From positions 1 through 40,762 of the forward strand of contig CALUKE010000023.1 in the NCBI GenBank assembly GCA_944321165.1: DNA of 40,762 nt, read 5' to 3'. Position 1 is the stretch's first letter. Each line of letters opens with the position of its first letter. Under the pieces are notes generated by a model. It worked only from the letters and a program-made list of their open reading frames with translations. It did no database searches and was not told the origin of the DNA. The translations under genes and the position numbers were made by a program. This document shows positions 1 to 8,049 of the stretch, piece by piece. The stretch is from an uncultured Odoribacter sp. GTDB taxonomy: Bacteria; Bacteroidota; Bacteroidia; Bacteroidales; Marinifilaceae.

Positions 1-1
1 G

Positions 2-9
2 CAAAGTTA
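2..9 (-). promoter_or_regulatory. Candidate -7 promoter element for a gene beyond the left edge
   Basis: On the minus strand these bases read TAACTTTG, an exact match to the Bacteroidota -7 consensus TAnnTTTG. Transcription would leave the window to the left, so the gene it serves cannot be seen. No clear -33 TTTG was found at the right spacing, so this rests on one short box. Confidence 0.35.
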
Positions 10-338
10 ACACTTTACTCCTTGAATCTACTACTTTTAAAGACCAAAACGTTGCACTTCGTTTTGGAATCTACACAAATTTTGGAATGTGGAAGAAAAA
101 CTCCTCGAAAATAGCGAAGGAACAAATAAGAAACCGGATTGGATATGCCTGCTTGAAGGAGGCTATATGTGTGTGATTGGCAGGCAAATCACCAGATGGT
201 TCATTTGGATTTTTTCATGTTGTTATAAATTGTTTAATTTTTTGATTTTTAGATCATTGTGTCGGTTGTTGCATATTTCTTTTTAATTCGGGAATGAAAC
301 ATCTTTGTAATATTTTTATGAGTTACAAATAAAATTCG
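10..338. other. Intergenic region, no supported gene
   Basis: I find no convincing gene here. A 65-codon open frame at 89-286 has no recognisable domain, is rich in aromatic and cysteine residues from AT-rich DNA, and is probably chance. An 8-bp inverted repeat with an 8-nt loop (CCAAAACG 44-51, CGTTTTGG 60-67) and a 9-bp direct repeat TTTTGGAAT (62-70 and 80-88) are present; neither has an obvious role. The repeats could belong to the 5' control region of the gene off the left edge. Confidence 0.5.
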
Positions 339-346
339 TAAGTTTG
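339..346 (+). promoter_or_regulatory. Promoter -7 box for the lpxD operon
   Basis: TAAGTTTG matches the Bacteroidota TAnnTTTG box exactly and lies 16 bases before the lpxD start codon. The predicted transcript would have a leader of only about 10 nt. The -33 region is poor (TATG around 317-320), so strength cannot be judged. Confidence 0.5.
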
Positions 347-362
347 CTGAAATTTTTGAAAT

Positions 363-1397
363 ATGGAATTCAAGGCAAAAGATATTGCAGCACTGTTAAA
401 TGGTGTTGTTGTTGGAGATCCAGAAGTTATCGTTAATAATGTCTCAAAAATAGAAGAGGGGAAGCCTCATACTTTGGCTTTTTTGGCTAATCCAAAATAT
501 GAACATTATATTTATACAACGGCAGCTTCTGTCGTATTGGTTAATCAAGATTTTTCTCCAGTAAAAGAGGTCCCTTGTACGATGATTCGAGTTGCTTCGG
601 CTTATGAGGCGATTGCAGCCTTGTTGCGCATGTATGACAGTATGCGGAAGCGTCCCACGGGTATAGAGCAACCTTCTTATATCGCATCAGATGTGACGAT
701 GGGGGAAACTCCTTATGTCGGTGCTTTTGCTTATATCGGAAAAGGGGCCCAAATAGGTCATGACGTTAAAATATATCCGCAAGTATATATCGGAGAAGGA
801 GTCGTAATCGGTGATCGTACGACTATTTATGCCGGGGTGAAGATTTATCATGGTTGTGTGATTGGCAAGGATTGTACGATTCATGCCGGAACGGTAATCG
901 GCGCTGATGGTTTTGGGTTTGCCCCCAGTGGGGATAATTATGATAAAGTTCCGCAAATCGGGAATGTAGTTATAGAGGATAATGTGGAGATCGGAGCGAA
1001 TGCTTGCATCGATCGGGCAACGATGGGATCGACCCGTATTCGGAAAGGAGTAAAGTTGGATAATCTGGTGCAGATTGCACACAATGTTGTCGTGGGGGAG
1101 AATACGGTGATGGCAGCTCAATGTGGTGTCGCCGGGACCACAAAAGTGGGATCTCACTGTATGTTTGGTGGACAGGTGGGAATTGCCGGGCATTTGAAGA
1201 TTGAGGATCGGACCATGCTTGCCGCTCAGACCGGAGTTACGAATGATGTTCCGGCCGGGTCGATATATATGGGCGCTCCGGCTTTTGATGCGGCAAAATA
1301 TCGGAAGTGTTACGTTTTGTTCCGGAAATTGCCTGATTTATACGGGCAGCTTCGGGAATTAGAAAAAGAAATACAAACATTAAAGTTAAAACAATAA
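363..1397 (+). CDS. lpxD: UDP-3-O-acylglucosamine N-acyltransferase LpxD
   Basis: LpxD adds the second (N-linked) 3-hydroxyacyl chain to UDP-3-O-acylglucosamine from acyl-ACP, the third step of lipid A synthesis in the cytoplasm. The 344-residue length is normal. The N-terminal ~100 residues look like the uridine-binding domain; residues ~105-320 are hexapeptide repeats of a left-handed beta-helix, and the C-terminus is a short helix. His240, in QIAHNVVVG, matches the catalytic His239 of E. coli LpxD. The stop codon overlaps the lpxC start by one base (TAATG), so the two are likely translationally coupled. The gene order lpxD, lpxC-fabZ, lpxA is typical of Bacteroidota. The ATG at 363 sits just after a -7 box and begins the conserved N-terminus. 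Confidence 0.97.
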   Translation: MEFKAKDIAALLNGVVVGDPEVIVNNVSKIEEGKPHTLAFLANPKYEHYIYTTAASVVLVNQDFSPVKEVPCTMIRVASAYEAIAALLRMYDSMRKRPTGIEQPSYIASDVTMGETPYVGAFAYIGKGAQIGHDVKIYPQVYIGEGVVIGDRTTIYAGVKIYHGCVIGKDCTIHAGTVIGADGFGFAPSGDNYDKVPQIGNVVIEDNVEIGANACIDRATMGSTRIRKGVKLDNLVQIAHNVVVGENTVMAAQCGVAGTTKVGSHCMFGGQVGIAGHLKIEDRTMLAAQTGVTNDVPAGSIYMGAPAFDAAKYRKCYVLFRKLPDLYGQLRELEKEIQTLKLKQ

Positions 1398-2800
1398 TGT
1401 CAATAAAACAGAATACATTAAAAGGAGAATTTTCATTTAGGGGCAAGGGACTGCATACCGGTAAAGAGGTCGGCGTCACTTTTAAGCCTGCGGCAGAAAA
1501 CACCGGATATAGGATTGTCCGAATTGATCTGGAGGAGCAAGTTGAGATTCCTGCTCTTGCTCAATATGTTCAGATGGTGGATCGTGCCAGTTGTCTGGAA
1601 AAGGAGGGTGTCAGAGTATATACATTGGAGCATGCCATGGCGGCGTTGTACGGTTGTGGTATCGACAACTGTTTGATTGAATTGGATGGAGAGGAATTTC
1701 CGATTCTGGATGGCAGTGCCCGTTATTATGTAGAGGAGATTCAACGGGTAGGCATCGAAGAACAACAGGCAGAACGCCGTTATTTTTCTGTCAAGAAAAA
1801 AATGGAGTTCTATTGTGAGACGACGAATACTCGCATTACCCTTTTGCCAGATGAAGAATATTCTGTAAATACGATGGTCGCTTACGATTCTCCTTATTTG
1901 ACCATGCAGTTTGCTTCCTATTCGGCATCAACAAAAGATTTTGCTACGGAGATCGCTCCTTGTCGGACATTCGTATTTTTGCGAGAAGTGGAAATGTTGT
2001 TGGCCAACAATCTGATCAAAGGTGGTGATTTAAATAATGCCATCGTTATTGTGGATCGCGAAATGGATGCTTCGGAAATTGAGCGTTTAGAAAGATTGTT
2101 CGGCTATGAGAATATGGAGATCAAGGAGGGGGTACTCAATAATCTGCAATTGTATTTTGACAACGAGCCGGCTCGTCATAAATTGTTGGATGTTGTGGGG
2201 GATTTGGCTTTGTGTGGCCGATTTATCAAAGGTCGGGTGATTGCAGAACGTCCCGGACATAAAGCAAATACTTCGATGGCGAAGATGATCTATAAAGAGA
2301 TTCAGGCGGAAGAGAAAGAGGATGCTTATCCGGTGGATCTGGATCTGGACAGTACTCCTCTGATGGATATCAATAAAATTCGTTCTTTGTTGCCTCATCG
2401 TCCTCCGTTTTTGTTGGTGGACCGGATTTATAAACTGACCGATAATATGGTTATTGGAACGAAAAATGTGACGATGAATGAACCTCATTTTGTCGGACAT
2501 TTTCCGGAAGAACCGGTAATGCCGGGGGTTCTGATTGTTGAAGCTATGTCGCAGTGTGGCGGTATTTTGGTGTTGAATGGAGTGCCTGATCCTGAAAATT
2601 ACTCGACTTATTTCATGAAAATAGATGGAGTTAAATTTCGGAATAAAGTGGTGCCGGGGGATACTTTGGTCTTTAAGTTGATCACGACTGCTCCGATTAA
2701 GCGAGGAATTGTGCAGATGAAAGGTTTTGCTTTTGTCGGCAAAAAACTGGTTTGTGAAGGAGAATTTATGGCTCAAGTAATAAAAACCAAAAACTTATAA
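1397..2800 (+). CDS. lpxC-fabZ: Bifunctional UDP-3-O-acyl-GlcNAc deacetylase / 3-hydroxyacyl-ACP dehydratase (LpxC-FabZ fusion)
   Basis: Residues 1 to ~310 are LpxC, the zinc deacetylase that commits UDP-3-O-acyl-GlcNAc to lipid A. His79 (LEHAMAA), His261 and Asp265 (HKLLDVVGD) fit the zinc ligands, and His288 fits the catalytic histidine. Residues ~325-467 are FabZ, the hot-dog-fold dehydratase of fatty acid elongation, with LLPHRPPFLLVDR and the catalytic pair His368 (GHFPEEP) and Glu382. The two join through a short acidic linker around residues 303-322. Fusion of LpxC and FabZ is known throughout Bacteroidota, and it puts two enzymes that draw on the same 3-hydroxyacyl-ACP pool in one chain. 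The gene overlaps lpxD by one base and lies 62 bases before lpxA. Both halves look intact. Confidence 0.97.
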   Translation: MSIKQNTLKGEFSFRGKGLHTGKEVGVTFKPAAENTGYRIVRIDLEEQVEIPALAQYVQMVDRASCLEKEGVRVYTLEHAMAALYGCGIDNCLIELDGEEFPILDGSARYYVEEIQRVGIEEQQAERRYFSVKKKMEFYCETTNTRITLLPDEEYSVNTMVAYDSPYLTMQFASYSASTKDFATEIAPCRTFVFLREVEMLLANNLIKGGDLNNAIVIVDREMDASEIERLERLFGYENMEIKEGVLNNLQLYFDNEPARHKLLDVVGDLALCGRFIKGRVIAERPGHKANTSMAKMIYKEIQAEEKEDAYPVDLDLDSTPLMDINKIRSLLPHRPPFLLVDRIYKLTDNMVIGTKNVTMNEPHFVGHFPEEPVMPGVLIVEAMSQCGGILVLNGVPDPENYSTYFMKIDGVKFRNKVVPGDTLVFKLITTAPIKRGIVQMKGFAFVGKKLVCEGEFMAQVIKTKNL

Positions 2801-2801
2801 T

Positions 2802-2809
2802 TATATTTG
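2802..2809 (+). promoter_or_regulatory. Possible internal promoter before lpxA
   Basis: TATATTTG matches the TAnnTTTG -7 consensus exactly and sits in the 62-base gap between lpxC-fabZ and lpxA. No good -33 element was found 19 bases upstream. It could give lpxA some transcription independent of the lpxD promoter. Confidence 0.35.
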
Positions 2810-2862
2810 CAGGCCGAAAATTTTGTTCAGGTAATAAATAGTATTCATTAAATATTAAACGA

Positions 2863-3642
2863 ATGAAACAACCGTTAGCATATGTTCATCCGGAAGCTCA
2901 GGTTGCTGATAATGTGGTGATAGACCCCTTTGTGACGATTGATAAGAATGTGGTTATAGAAGAAGGTACGCGGATCGGATCGAATGTAACAATTCTGGAA
3001 GGTGCTCATATCGGTAAGAATTGCAAGATTTTTCCTGGAGCAGTAATTTCTGCCATACCTCAGGATTTGAAGTTTAGAGGTGAAAAGACCATTGTCAAAA
3101 TTGGTGATAATACAACCATTCGTGAGTGTGTAACCGTAAATCGGGGGACTGCTGCGAAGGGAATTACAGAGGTGGGCGACAATTGTTTGATTATGGCATA
3201 TGCTCATATTGCCCATGATTGTAAAATTGGTAATAATTGTATCATTACCAATGCTTGTCAGTTGGCAGGCGAGGTGATTGTAGATGATTTTGCCATTTTG
3301 GGAGGTATGACAGCCGTTCATCAGTTTTGCCATATCGGTAAACATGTTATGATTCAGGGGGGATCTCTGATTGGTAAAGATGTTCCGCCTTATGTAAAAG
3401 CCGGGCGTTTACCATTGTCTTATGCAGGAGTGAATTCTATTGGTTTGCGCCGCCGGGAATTTACAAATGAGAAAATCAATGAGATTCAGGATATTTATCG
3501 TATCCTCTATCAGTCCGGTTTGAACAATTCTGATGCTGTTGAGAGAATAGAAGCTGAAATGCCTGCATCCAAAGAGAGAGATGAGATTATCATGTTCGTT
3601 CGCAATAGTAAGCGGGGAATTATGAAAGGTTATATGGGATAA
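2863..3642 (+). CDS. lpxA: Acyl-ACP--UDP-N-acetylglucosamine O-acyltransferase LpxA
   Basis: LpxA transfers a 3-hydroxyacyl chain from ACP to the 3-OH of UDP-GlcNAc, the first step of lipid A synthesis in the cytoplasm. The 259 residues match the family length. Residues ~1-185 form the hexapeptide-repeat left-handed beta-helix; the remainder is the C-terminal helical domain with GVNSIGLRRREF. His118 in AHIAHDCKIG matches catalytic His125 of E. coli LpxA, and GGMTAVHQFC is the conserved following segment. It is the last gene of the lipid A operon, followed within 50 bases by a strong hairpin terminator. The product of LpxA feeds LpxC and then LpxD, both encoded just upstream. Confidence 0.97.
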   Translation: MKQPLAYVHPEAQVADNVVIDPFVTIDKNVVIEEGTRIGSNVTILEGAHIGKNCKIFPGAVISAIPQDLKFRGEKTIVKIGDNTTIRECVTVNRGTAAKGITEVGDNCLIMAYAHIAHDCKIGNNCIITNACQLAGEVIVDDFAILGGMTAVHQFCHIGKHVMIQGGSLIGKDVPPYVKAGRLPLSYAGVNSIGLRRREFTNEKINEIQDIYRILYQSGLNNSDAVERIEAEMPASKERDEIIMFVRNSKRGIMKGYMG

Positions 3643-3675
3643 AAAAATCGACCGAATTTTCGATCGATTAAGTTT

Positions 3676-3707
3676 AAAAAAAAACTCCCGATTTCGGGAG
3701 TTTTTTT
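3676..3707. terminator. Bidirectional rho-independent terminator between lpxA and pckA
   Basis: Perfect 8-bp inverted repeat ACTCCCGA (3684-3691) and TCGGGAGT (3694-3701) with a tiny loop. An A-run lies on the left (3676-3684) and a T-run on the right (3701-3707), so it can end transcripts from either side: lpxA (+) and pckA (-), whose stop codon is at 3712. Confidence 0.9.
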
Positions 3708-3711
3708 ATGA

Positions 3712-5319
3712 TTAGAGTTTCGGTCCGGCTGCCACTAATGCTTTTCCTGCAGCATTGCCTTCGAATTTTTTGAAGTTTTTGATGAACCGTTCAGCCAAGT
3801 CTTTGGCTTTGGTTTCCCATTCAGCTGCATTTGCATAAGTATCACGCGGATCGAGAATTTTCGGATCTACACCCGGCAGTGCTGTCGGAACTACGAAATC
3901 GAAGAACGGGATTGTTTTGGTTGGAGCTTTATCGATAGAGCCATTCAGAATGGCGTCGATAATGCCCCGGGTATCTTTGATTGAGATACGTTTGCCCGTT
4001 CCATTCCAGCCCGTGTTTACCAAGTAAGCTTTGGCTCCGGATTTTTCCATTTTCTTTACCAGTTCTTCCGCATATTTAGTCGGGTGTAATGATAAGAAGG
4101 CTGCACCGAAGCATGCGGAGAAGGTCGGAGTCGGTTCGGTAATTCCACGTTCTGTTCCGGCTAATTTCGCCGTAAATCCAGACAGGAAATAATATTTGGT
4201 CTGTTCTGCATTCAGTATGGATACTGGAGGCAATACACCGAATGCGTCTGCAGACAGGAAGATTACCTGTTGTGCAGCCGGACCTTTGGATACCGGTTTA
4301 ACGATATTCTTGATATGGTAGATAGGATAAGAAACACGTGTATTTTCAGTTACCGATTTATCATTGAAATCAATCTTGCCATTGGCGTCTACAGTTACGT
4401 TTTCCAGCAATGCATCCCGTTTGATGGCATTGTAGATATCTGGTTCACTTTCTTTATCCAGGTTGATCACTTTGGCATAGCAACCTCCTTCATAGTTGAA
4501 TACACCTTCGTCATCCCAGCCATGTTCGTCATCACCGATTAACAATCGTTTCGGATCGGTGGACAGAGTGGTTTTTCCGGTTCCTGACAATCCGAAGAAA
4601 ATGGCTGTATTTTTGCCTTCCAGGTCGGTGTTGGCGGAACAGTGCATGGATGCAATACCCCGTAATGGATTCAGATAGTTCATGATAGAGAAAATACCTT
4701 TTTTCATTTCACCACCATACCAGGTATTCAGGATCACTTGTTCTTTGGTTTTCAGGTTAAATACGGTTGCGGTTTCAGAATTCAGTCCCAATTCTTTGTA
4801 GTTGTCCACCTTCGCTTTGGCTGCATTGAAAGAAACGAAATCCGGTTCTCCGTAATTGGCCAATTCTTCTTCTGTCGGACGGATGAACATATTTTTTACA
4901 AAATGAGCCTGCCAGGCAACTTCCATGATGAAACGAACTTTCAGACGAGTTCCTTCGTTTGCTCCGCAGAAAGTATCGACAACGTATAATTTTTTGCCGG
5001 ATAATTCTTTTACCGCTTTGGCTTTCAGGTCTGCCCACGCTTCTTCGGAACAAGGCTTATTGTCGTTTTTGTATTCATCAGAGGTCCACCACACGCTGTT
5101 TTCACTGGCTTCATTTCTTACAAAGAATTTGTCTTTGGGTGAACGTCCCGTATAAATACCGGTCATTACGTTTACAGCTCCTAATTCGGTGATCTGTCCT
5201 TTTTCATAACCGGTTAAAGATGGATCTGTTTCTGCTTTGAACAACTCTTCGTAAGAGGGATTGTGATAGATCTCTTTTACATCGGTGATGCCATACTTGC
5301 TTAAATCTAACTTTGACAT
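3712..5319 (-). CDS. pckA: Phosphoenolpyruvate carboxykinase (ATP)
   Basis: PEPCK interconverts oxaloacetate plus ATP with phosphoenolpyruvate, CO2 and ADP. In anaerobic Bacteroidota it often runs in the carboxylating direction, fixing CO2 on the route to succinate and propionate; that direction is inference here. The 535-residue length is standard. Residues 243-251 (GLSGTGKTT) form the kinase P-loop, followed by the metal-binding stretch [10 protein letters not shown] (261-270). The N-terminal [12 protein letters not shown] (54-65) is the conserved substrate-binding segment. It is a single-gene unit, with the lpxA terminator at its 3' end and its own -7 box 57 bases before the ATG. No damage is seen. 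Confidence 0.97.
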   Translation of the reverse strand: MSKLDLSKYGITDVKEIYHNPSYEELFKAETDPSLTGYEKGQITELGAVNVMTGIYTGRSPKDKFFVRNEASENSVWWTSDEYKNDNKPCSEEAWADLKAKAVKELSGKKLYVVDTFCGANEGTRLKVRFIMEVAWQAHFVKNMFIRPTEEELANYGEPDFVSFNAAKAKVDNYKELGLNSETATVFNLKTKEQVILNTWYGGEMKKGIFSIMNYLNPLRGIASMHCSANTDLEGKNTAIFFGLSGTGKTTLSTDPKRLLIGDDEHGWDDEGVFNYEGGCYAKVINLDKESEPDIYNAIKRDALLENVTVDANGKIDFNDKSVTENTRVSYPIYHIKNIVKPVSKGPAAQQVIFLSADAFGVLPPVSILNAEQTKYYFLSGFTAKLAGTERGITEPTPTFSACFGAAFLSLHPTKYAEELVKKMEKSGAKAYLVNTGWNGTGKRISIKDTRGIIDAILNGSIDKAPTKTIPFFDFVVPTALPGVDPKILDPRDTYANAAEWETKAKDLAERFIKNFKKFEGNAAGKALVAAGPKL

Positions 5320-5375
5320 AGTAGTAAATTTATATTAAACGATTTATTAATACTTTTTTTCCGTAATTGTTTTTA

Positions 5376-5383
5376 CAAAAGTA
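5376..5383 (-). promoter_or_regulatory. Promoter -7 box for pckA
   Basis: On the minus strand this reads TACTTTTG, an exact TAnnTTTG match, leaving a leader of roughly 50 nt before the pckA ATG. No consensus -33 box stands 19 bases upstream. Confidence 0.45.
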
Positions 5384-5420
5384 AGAAAGTTTTCTTATTA
5401 AATCTCAGCTTTAACATTTA

Positions 5421-5978
5421 TTATATATTAAAACGATAGCGTTCTGCTATTAACTGTACGAACTTGTCTTTATAATTTTTATGAACCGCTGCCTGAAAGT
5501 AATCTTTTGGTATTCGGCCGTTTTCTTTGTTTAAAATAAAGTATTTCGCTAGAGCAGTCAAAATGGCGGTCTGTAAAAATGGATTTTCTCCGTTGAGCCA
5601 TTCGTCTGCCAGTTCTTTTAGGTCCGGACGTTTGAACAAATAAAGAGAACCTAAATAGCTGGCAATTTCAGAATTCATACATAGTGGTGCTAATTGCGTA
5701 ATTTTTTCTTTATTTAAATCCGAGGGGAAAAGCAGGCAGGCGACGATCTGTTCTTCTCGTCTGGCCTGTTGCCATAATAACAGGGCTAATTTCTCCTGTG
5801 GTGTATAGGAAGAAGCTAATTCTTTCAAGGAGAGGTAGCTTGCTCCGATTTGTTTTTCCGTATTTGCCCCGATATCCTGCAGACTGTCGATGGTCCCGCC
5901 GCTCTGGAGGCGGCGGATTCGGCTACGTATTTGTTGAAACAGTTCATTCGTATGTGGGTCAATGATGCTAAAATCCAT
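5421..5978 (-). CDS. AlkD-like helical-repeat protein (putative DNA alkylation repair family)
   Basis: A 185-residue, all-helical, soluble protein without signal peptide. The segment around residues 60-90 (a leucine- and alanine-rich helix, LWQQARREEQIVACLLFP) and the following helices (~115-150) resemble HEAT-like repeats of the AlkD/DNA-alkylation-repair family, but it is shorter than typical AlkD proteins (about 220-240 residues), and the catalytic residues cannot be assigned by eye. It stands alone between pckA (97 bases past its stop) and divergent dps. A role in DNA repair is therefore only inferred; a general HEAT-repeat scaffold is an equally open reading. Confidence 0.6.
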   Translation of the reverse strand: MDFSIIDPHTNELFQQIRSRIRRLQSGGTIDSLQDIGANTEKQIGASYLSLKELASSYTPQEKLALLLWQQARREEQIVACLLFPSDLNKEKITQLAPLCMNSEIASYLGSLYLFKRPDLKELADEWLNGENPFLQTAILTALAKYFILNKENGRIPKDYFQAAVHKNYKDKFVQLIAERYRFNI

Positions 5979-6112
5979 ACACGGTATATTTAAATTTATT
6001 CGTATTCATACCACCAAGGGGGACTTTAAAGGTAGAAATGTTTTACAAATGTAACTAAAATAGTTTATTTGCGTTACTACAGTTTTAAACTTGAATGTAA
6101 AATTTTTTAACA

Positions 6113-6568
6113 ATGGCGGTGAATATTGGTTTGGAGGAAGATATGCTGGAAGCCAGCAAGACTGTTTTAAATAATCTGTTGTCCGATCATTTTGTTTTAT
6201 TGGTGAAGACCTGGAATTTCCATTGGAATGTGCAGGGGGCCAGTTTCCATTCGTATCATGTTTTTATGGAAGATTTGTATCATGGATTGATTGAGGACAT
6301 TGATGCGATTGCTGAACGGATTCGTGCTTTGGGAGAACGGCCAATCGGTTTGTTGGCAGGATATTTGGCGCATAACCGCTTGAAAGAACATGCGGATTCG
6401 GAGGCTTTGCCTGATGCAAGACAGATGTTGACCCTCTTGAGTCGTGATAATGATACGATGATTCGGGAGATTCGCCGGGATATGGAGCAGTTGGAAAAGC
6501 AAGAGAATACAGATGATGCCGGAACGGCAAATTTTTTGGGAGGAATGATTGAAAAAAAGAGAAAATAG
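6113..6568 (+). CDS. dps: Dps-family ferritin-like DNA-protection protein, C-terminus displaced by a -1 frameshift
   Basis: Dps proteins form 12-subunit shells that oxidise and store iron and shield DNA from peroxide. The family signature is clear: NFHWNVQG at residues 35-42, then FHSYHVFMEDLYHG and EDIDAIAERIRALG, which hold the inter-subunit ferroxidase residues. The frame ends at residue 151 (…MIEKKRK, stop 6566-6568). The expected last helix, with conserved KIAWMIRAYLEK, is present but in the -1 frame, running to a stop at 6598-6600; the shifted product would have 162 residues. The switch point is A AAA AAG at 6553-6559. Whether this is a programmed frameshift, a one-base mutation in an A-run, or a sequencing error cannot be told from the sequence. 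Convergent with rlmD. Confidence 0.92.
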   Translation: MAVNIGLEEDMLEASKTVLNNLLSDHFVLLVKTWNFHWNVQGASFHSYHVFMEDLYHGLIEDIDAIAERIRALGERPIGLLAGYLAHNRLKEHADSEALPDARQMLTLLSRDNDTMIREIRRDMEQLEKQENTDDAGTANFLGGMIEKKRK

Positions 6569-6600
6569 CCTGGATGATTCGAGCCTACTTGGAAAAGTAG
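6538..6600 (+). promoter_or_regulatory. Candidate -1 ribosomal frameshift signal at the end of dps
   Basis: In the reading frame of dps the codons are GAA AAA AAG, which create the heptamer A AAA AAG (6553-6559), the same slippery sequence as in E. coli dnaX. A Shine-Dalgarno-like GGGAGG (6538-6543) ends 9 bases before it, also as in dnaX. A -1 slip yields GAG AAA ATA GCC TGG ATG..., encoding the conserved Dps C-terminus up to the stop at 6598-6600. An 11-bp hairpin starts at 6580, which is 20 bases downstream and further away than usual for frameshift stimulators. The evidence is motif arrangement only. Shine-Dalgarno pairing is weak in Bacteroidota, which lowers the expected effect of the upstream element. 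Confidence 0.45.
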
Positions 6601-6605
6601 GCTCG
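6580..6605. terminator. Strong hairpin between dps and rlmD
   Basis: Perfect 11-bp inverted repeat CGAGCCTACTT (6580-6590) / AAGTAGGCTCG (6595-6605) closed by GGAA. It lies between two convergent genes, as terminators do, but neither side has a T-run, and the left arm overlaps the shifted-frame dps codons. It may end transcription, protect mRNA 3' ends, or act in frameshifting. Confidence 0.5.
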
Positions 6606-6608
6606 TGA

Positions 6609-8030
6609 TTATGATGCTGGACTGTTTTGTCTCTTTTGGAGTAAAACGATATTTTCCACATGGTGAGTGTGAGGAAACATGTCTACCGGTTGTACTGCCA
6701 TGATTTCATAGGTTGCGTCCATCATCTGGAGGTCCCTGGCTTGGGTAGCAGAATTGCAGCTGACATAAACAATGCGTTGCGGTTGGGCCTCCAATAGGGT
6801 TTGGACAACATCGGGATGCATGCCGGCACGGGGCGGATCGGTGATAATAATGTCGGGACGTCCGTGTTTTTCAATGAAAGAAGCGTTCAGTACTTCTTTC
6901 ATGTCGCCGGCATAAAATAACGTGTTTCCGATGTGGTTGATGGCGGAGTTGACTTTGGCGTCTTCGATGGCTTCGGGTACATATTCGATTCCGATTACTT
7001 TTTGGGCCTGACGAGCGATAAAGTTGGCAATGGTGCCGGTCCCGGTATACAGATCGTATACGGTTTCCTGACCGGTCAGTCCGGCTAACTCCCTGACTCT
7101 CCGATAAAGGTTGTATGCCTGCTCTGAATTGGTTTGGTAGAAGGATTTCGGTCCAATCTTGAATTGCAGGTTTTCCATCTCTTCGAAAATATGATCCCGT
7201 CCCTTGTAGCAGAGTATTTCCTGATCGGTCAGGTTGTCATTCAATTTTTCGTTGATGACATACATCAAAGAGGTAATTTGCGGGAATTGTTGAATGAGTG
7301 CCTGTAATAATTTTTCCCGGGCCGATAGCTCTTCGTGTCCAAATGCCAGAATAACCATGATTTCTCCTGTTGATGCGGTCCGAATGGTCAATGTGCGCAG
7401 AAATCCCTGTTGTTCCCGGATATCATAAAAAGAAAGATTGTTCTGCCGGGCATATTCTCTGATGTAATTCCGGATGTCGTTGGACAGAGAACCTTGGAGA
7501 CAGCAATGGTCGATATCGACCACCTTGTCGAATAGGCCCGGTACATGAAATCCCAATGCAGGAGTCCGTTCAATAGAAACATCCTGACTGATTTCTTCCC
7601 GGGTAAGAAAGCGTTTGTTGGAAAAAGTAAATTCCAGTTTGTTGCGGTAATACAATTGTTTGGAAGAACCGATGATTGGAAAAATGTTCTGTAGCGTTAC
7701 CTTGCCGATTCGTTGTAAATTGTCAATGACTTCCTGTTGTTTGAATTCCAATTGTTTCTCATAGGGCAGATTCTGCCACTTGCAACCGCCGCAGATACCG
7801 AAATGTTTGCAGGCGGGTGTTGTTCGCAGATCTGACCAATGGTGTGTTTTGGTTACTGTTCCTTCCATAAAGTTTTTGCGTTTGCGGGTGACTTGTACGT
7901 CAACGATGTCTCCCGGCAATGTATTCGGGACAAAGAGAACTTTCTCGTCGATGTAGGCAATGGATTTCCCTTCCGCTGCAATTTTCTGGATGGACACTTT
8001 TTCTAGCAATGGTTTTTTACCTCTTCCCAC
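6609..8030 (-). CDS. rlmD: 23S rRNA (uracil-5-)-methyltransferase RlmD/RumA family
   Basis: Methylates a uracil of 23S rRNA (U1939 in E. coli) at C5 with S-adenosylmethionine. Order of parts: an N-terminal TRAM RNA-binding domain (~8-65), a four-cysteine iron-sulfur cluster (Cys74, Cys80, Cys83 and one of Cys176/177), a central RNA-binding region, then the Rossmann methyltransferase with VYDLYTGTGTIANF and the catalytic Cys425 in VSCNSATQ. The 473 residues fit the family. The start is a GTG at 8030, 19 bases after the cobB stop; no ATG lies upstream in frame before cobB ends. It is the last gene of a valS-cobB-rlmD run. Related uracil methyltransferases act on tRNA, so the exact target base is family inference. 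Confidence 0.9.
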   Translation of the reverse strand: MGRGKKPLLEKVSIQKIAAEGKSIAYIDEKVLFVPNTLPGDIVDVQVTRKRKNFMEGTVTKTHHWSDLRTTPACKHFGICGGCKWQNLPYEKQLEFKQQEVIDNLQRIGKVTLQNIFPIIGSSKQLYYRNKLEFTFSNKRFLTREEISQDVSIERTPALGFHVPGLFDKVVDIDHCCLQGSLSNDIRNYIREYARQNNLSFYDIREQQGFLRTLTIRTASTGEIMVILAFGHEELSAREKLLQALIQQFPQITSLMYVINEKLNDNLTDQEILCYKGRDHIFEEMENLQFKIGPKSFYQTNSEQAYNLYRRVRELAGLTGQETVYDLYTGTGTIANFIARQAQKVIGIEYVPEAIEDAKVNSAINHIGNTLFYAGDMKEVLNASFIEKHGRPDIIITDPPRAGMHPDVVQTLLEAQPQRIVYVSCNSATQARDLQMMDATYEIMAVQPVDMFPHTHHVENIVLLQKRQNSPAS

Positions 8031-8049
8031 GGGTTTGCTGATTTTTGAA

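Noticed and set aside
89..286. 65-codon open frame near the left edge
   Set aside because: No domain or promoter, composition like random AT-rich DNA.
2087..2776. 229-codon open frame on the minus strand
   Set aside because: It is the antisense of lpxC-fabZ; its histidine- and arginine-rich product is typical of shadow frames.
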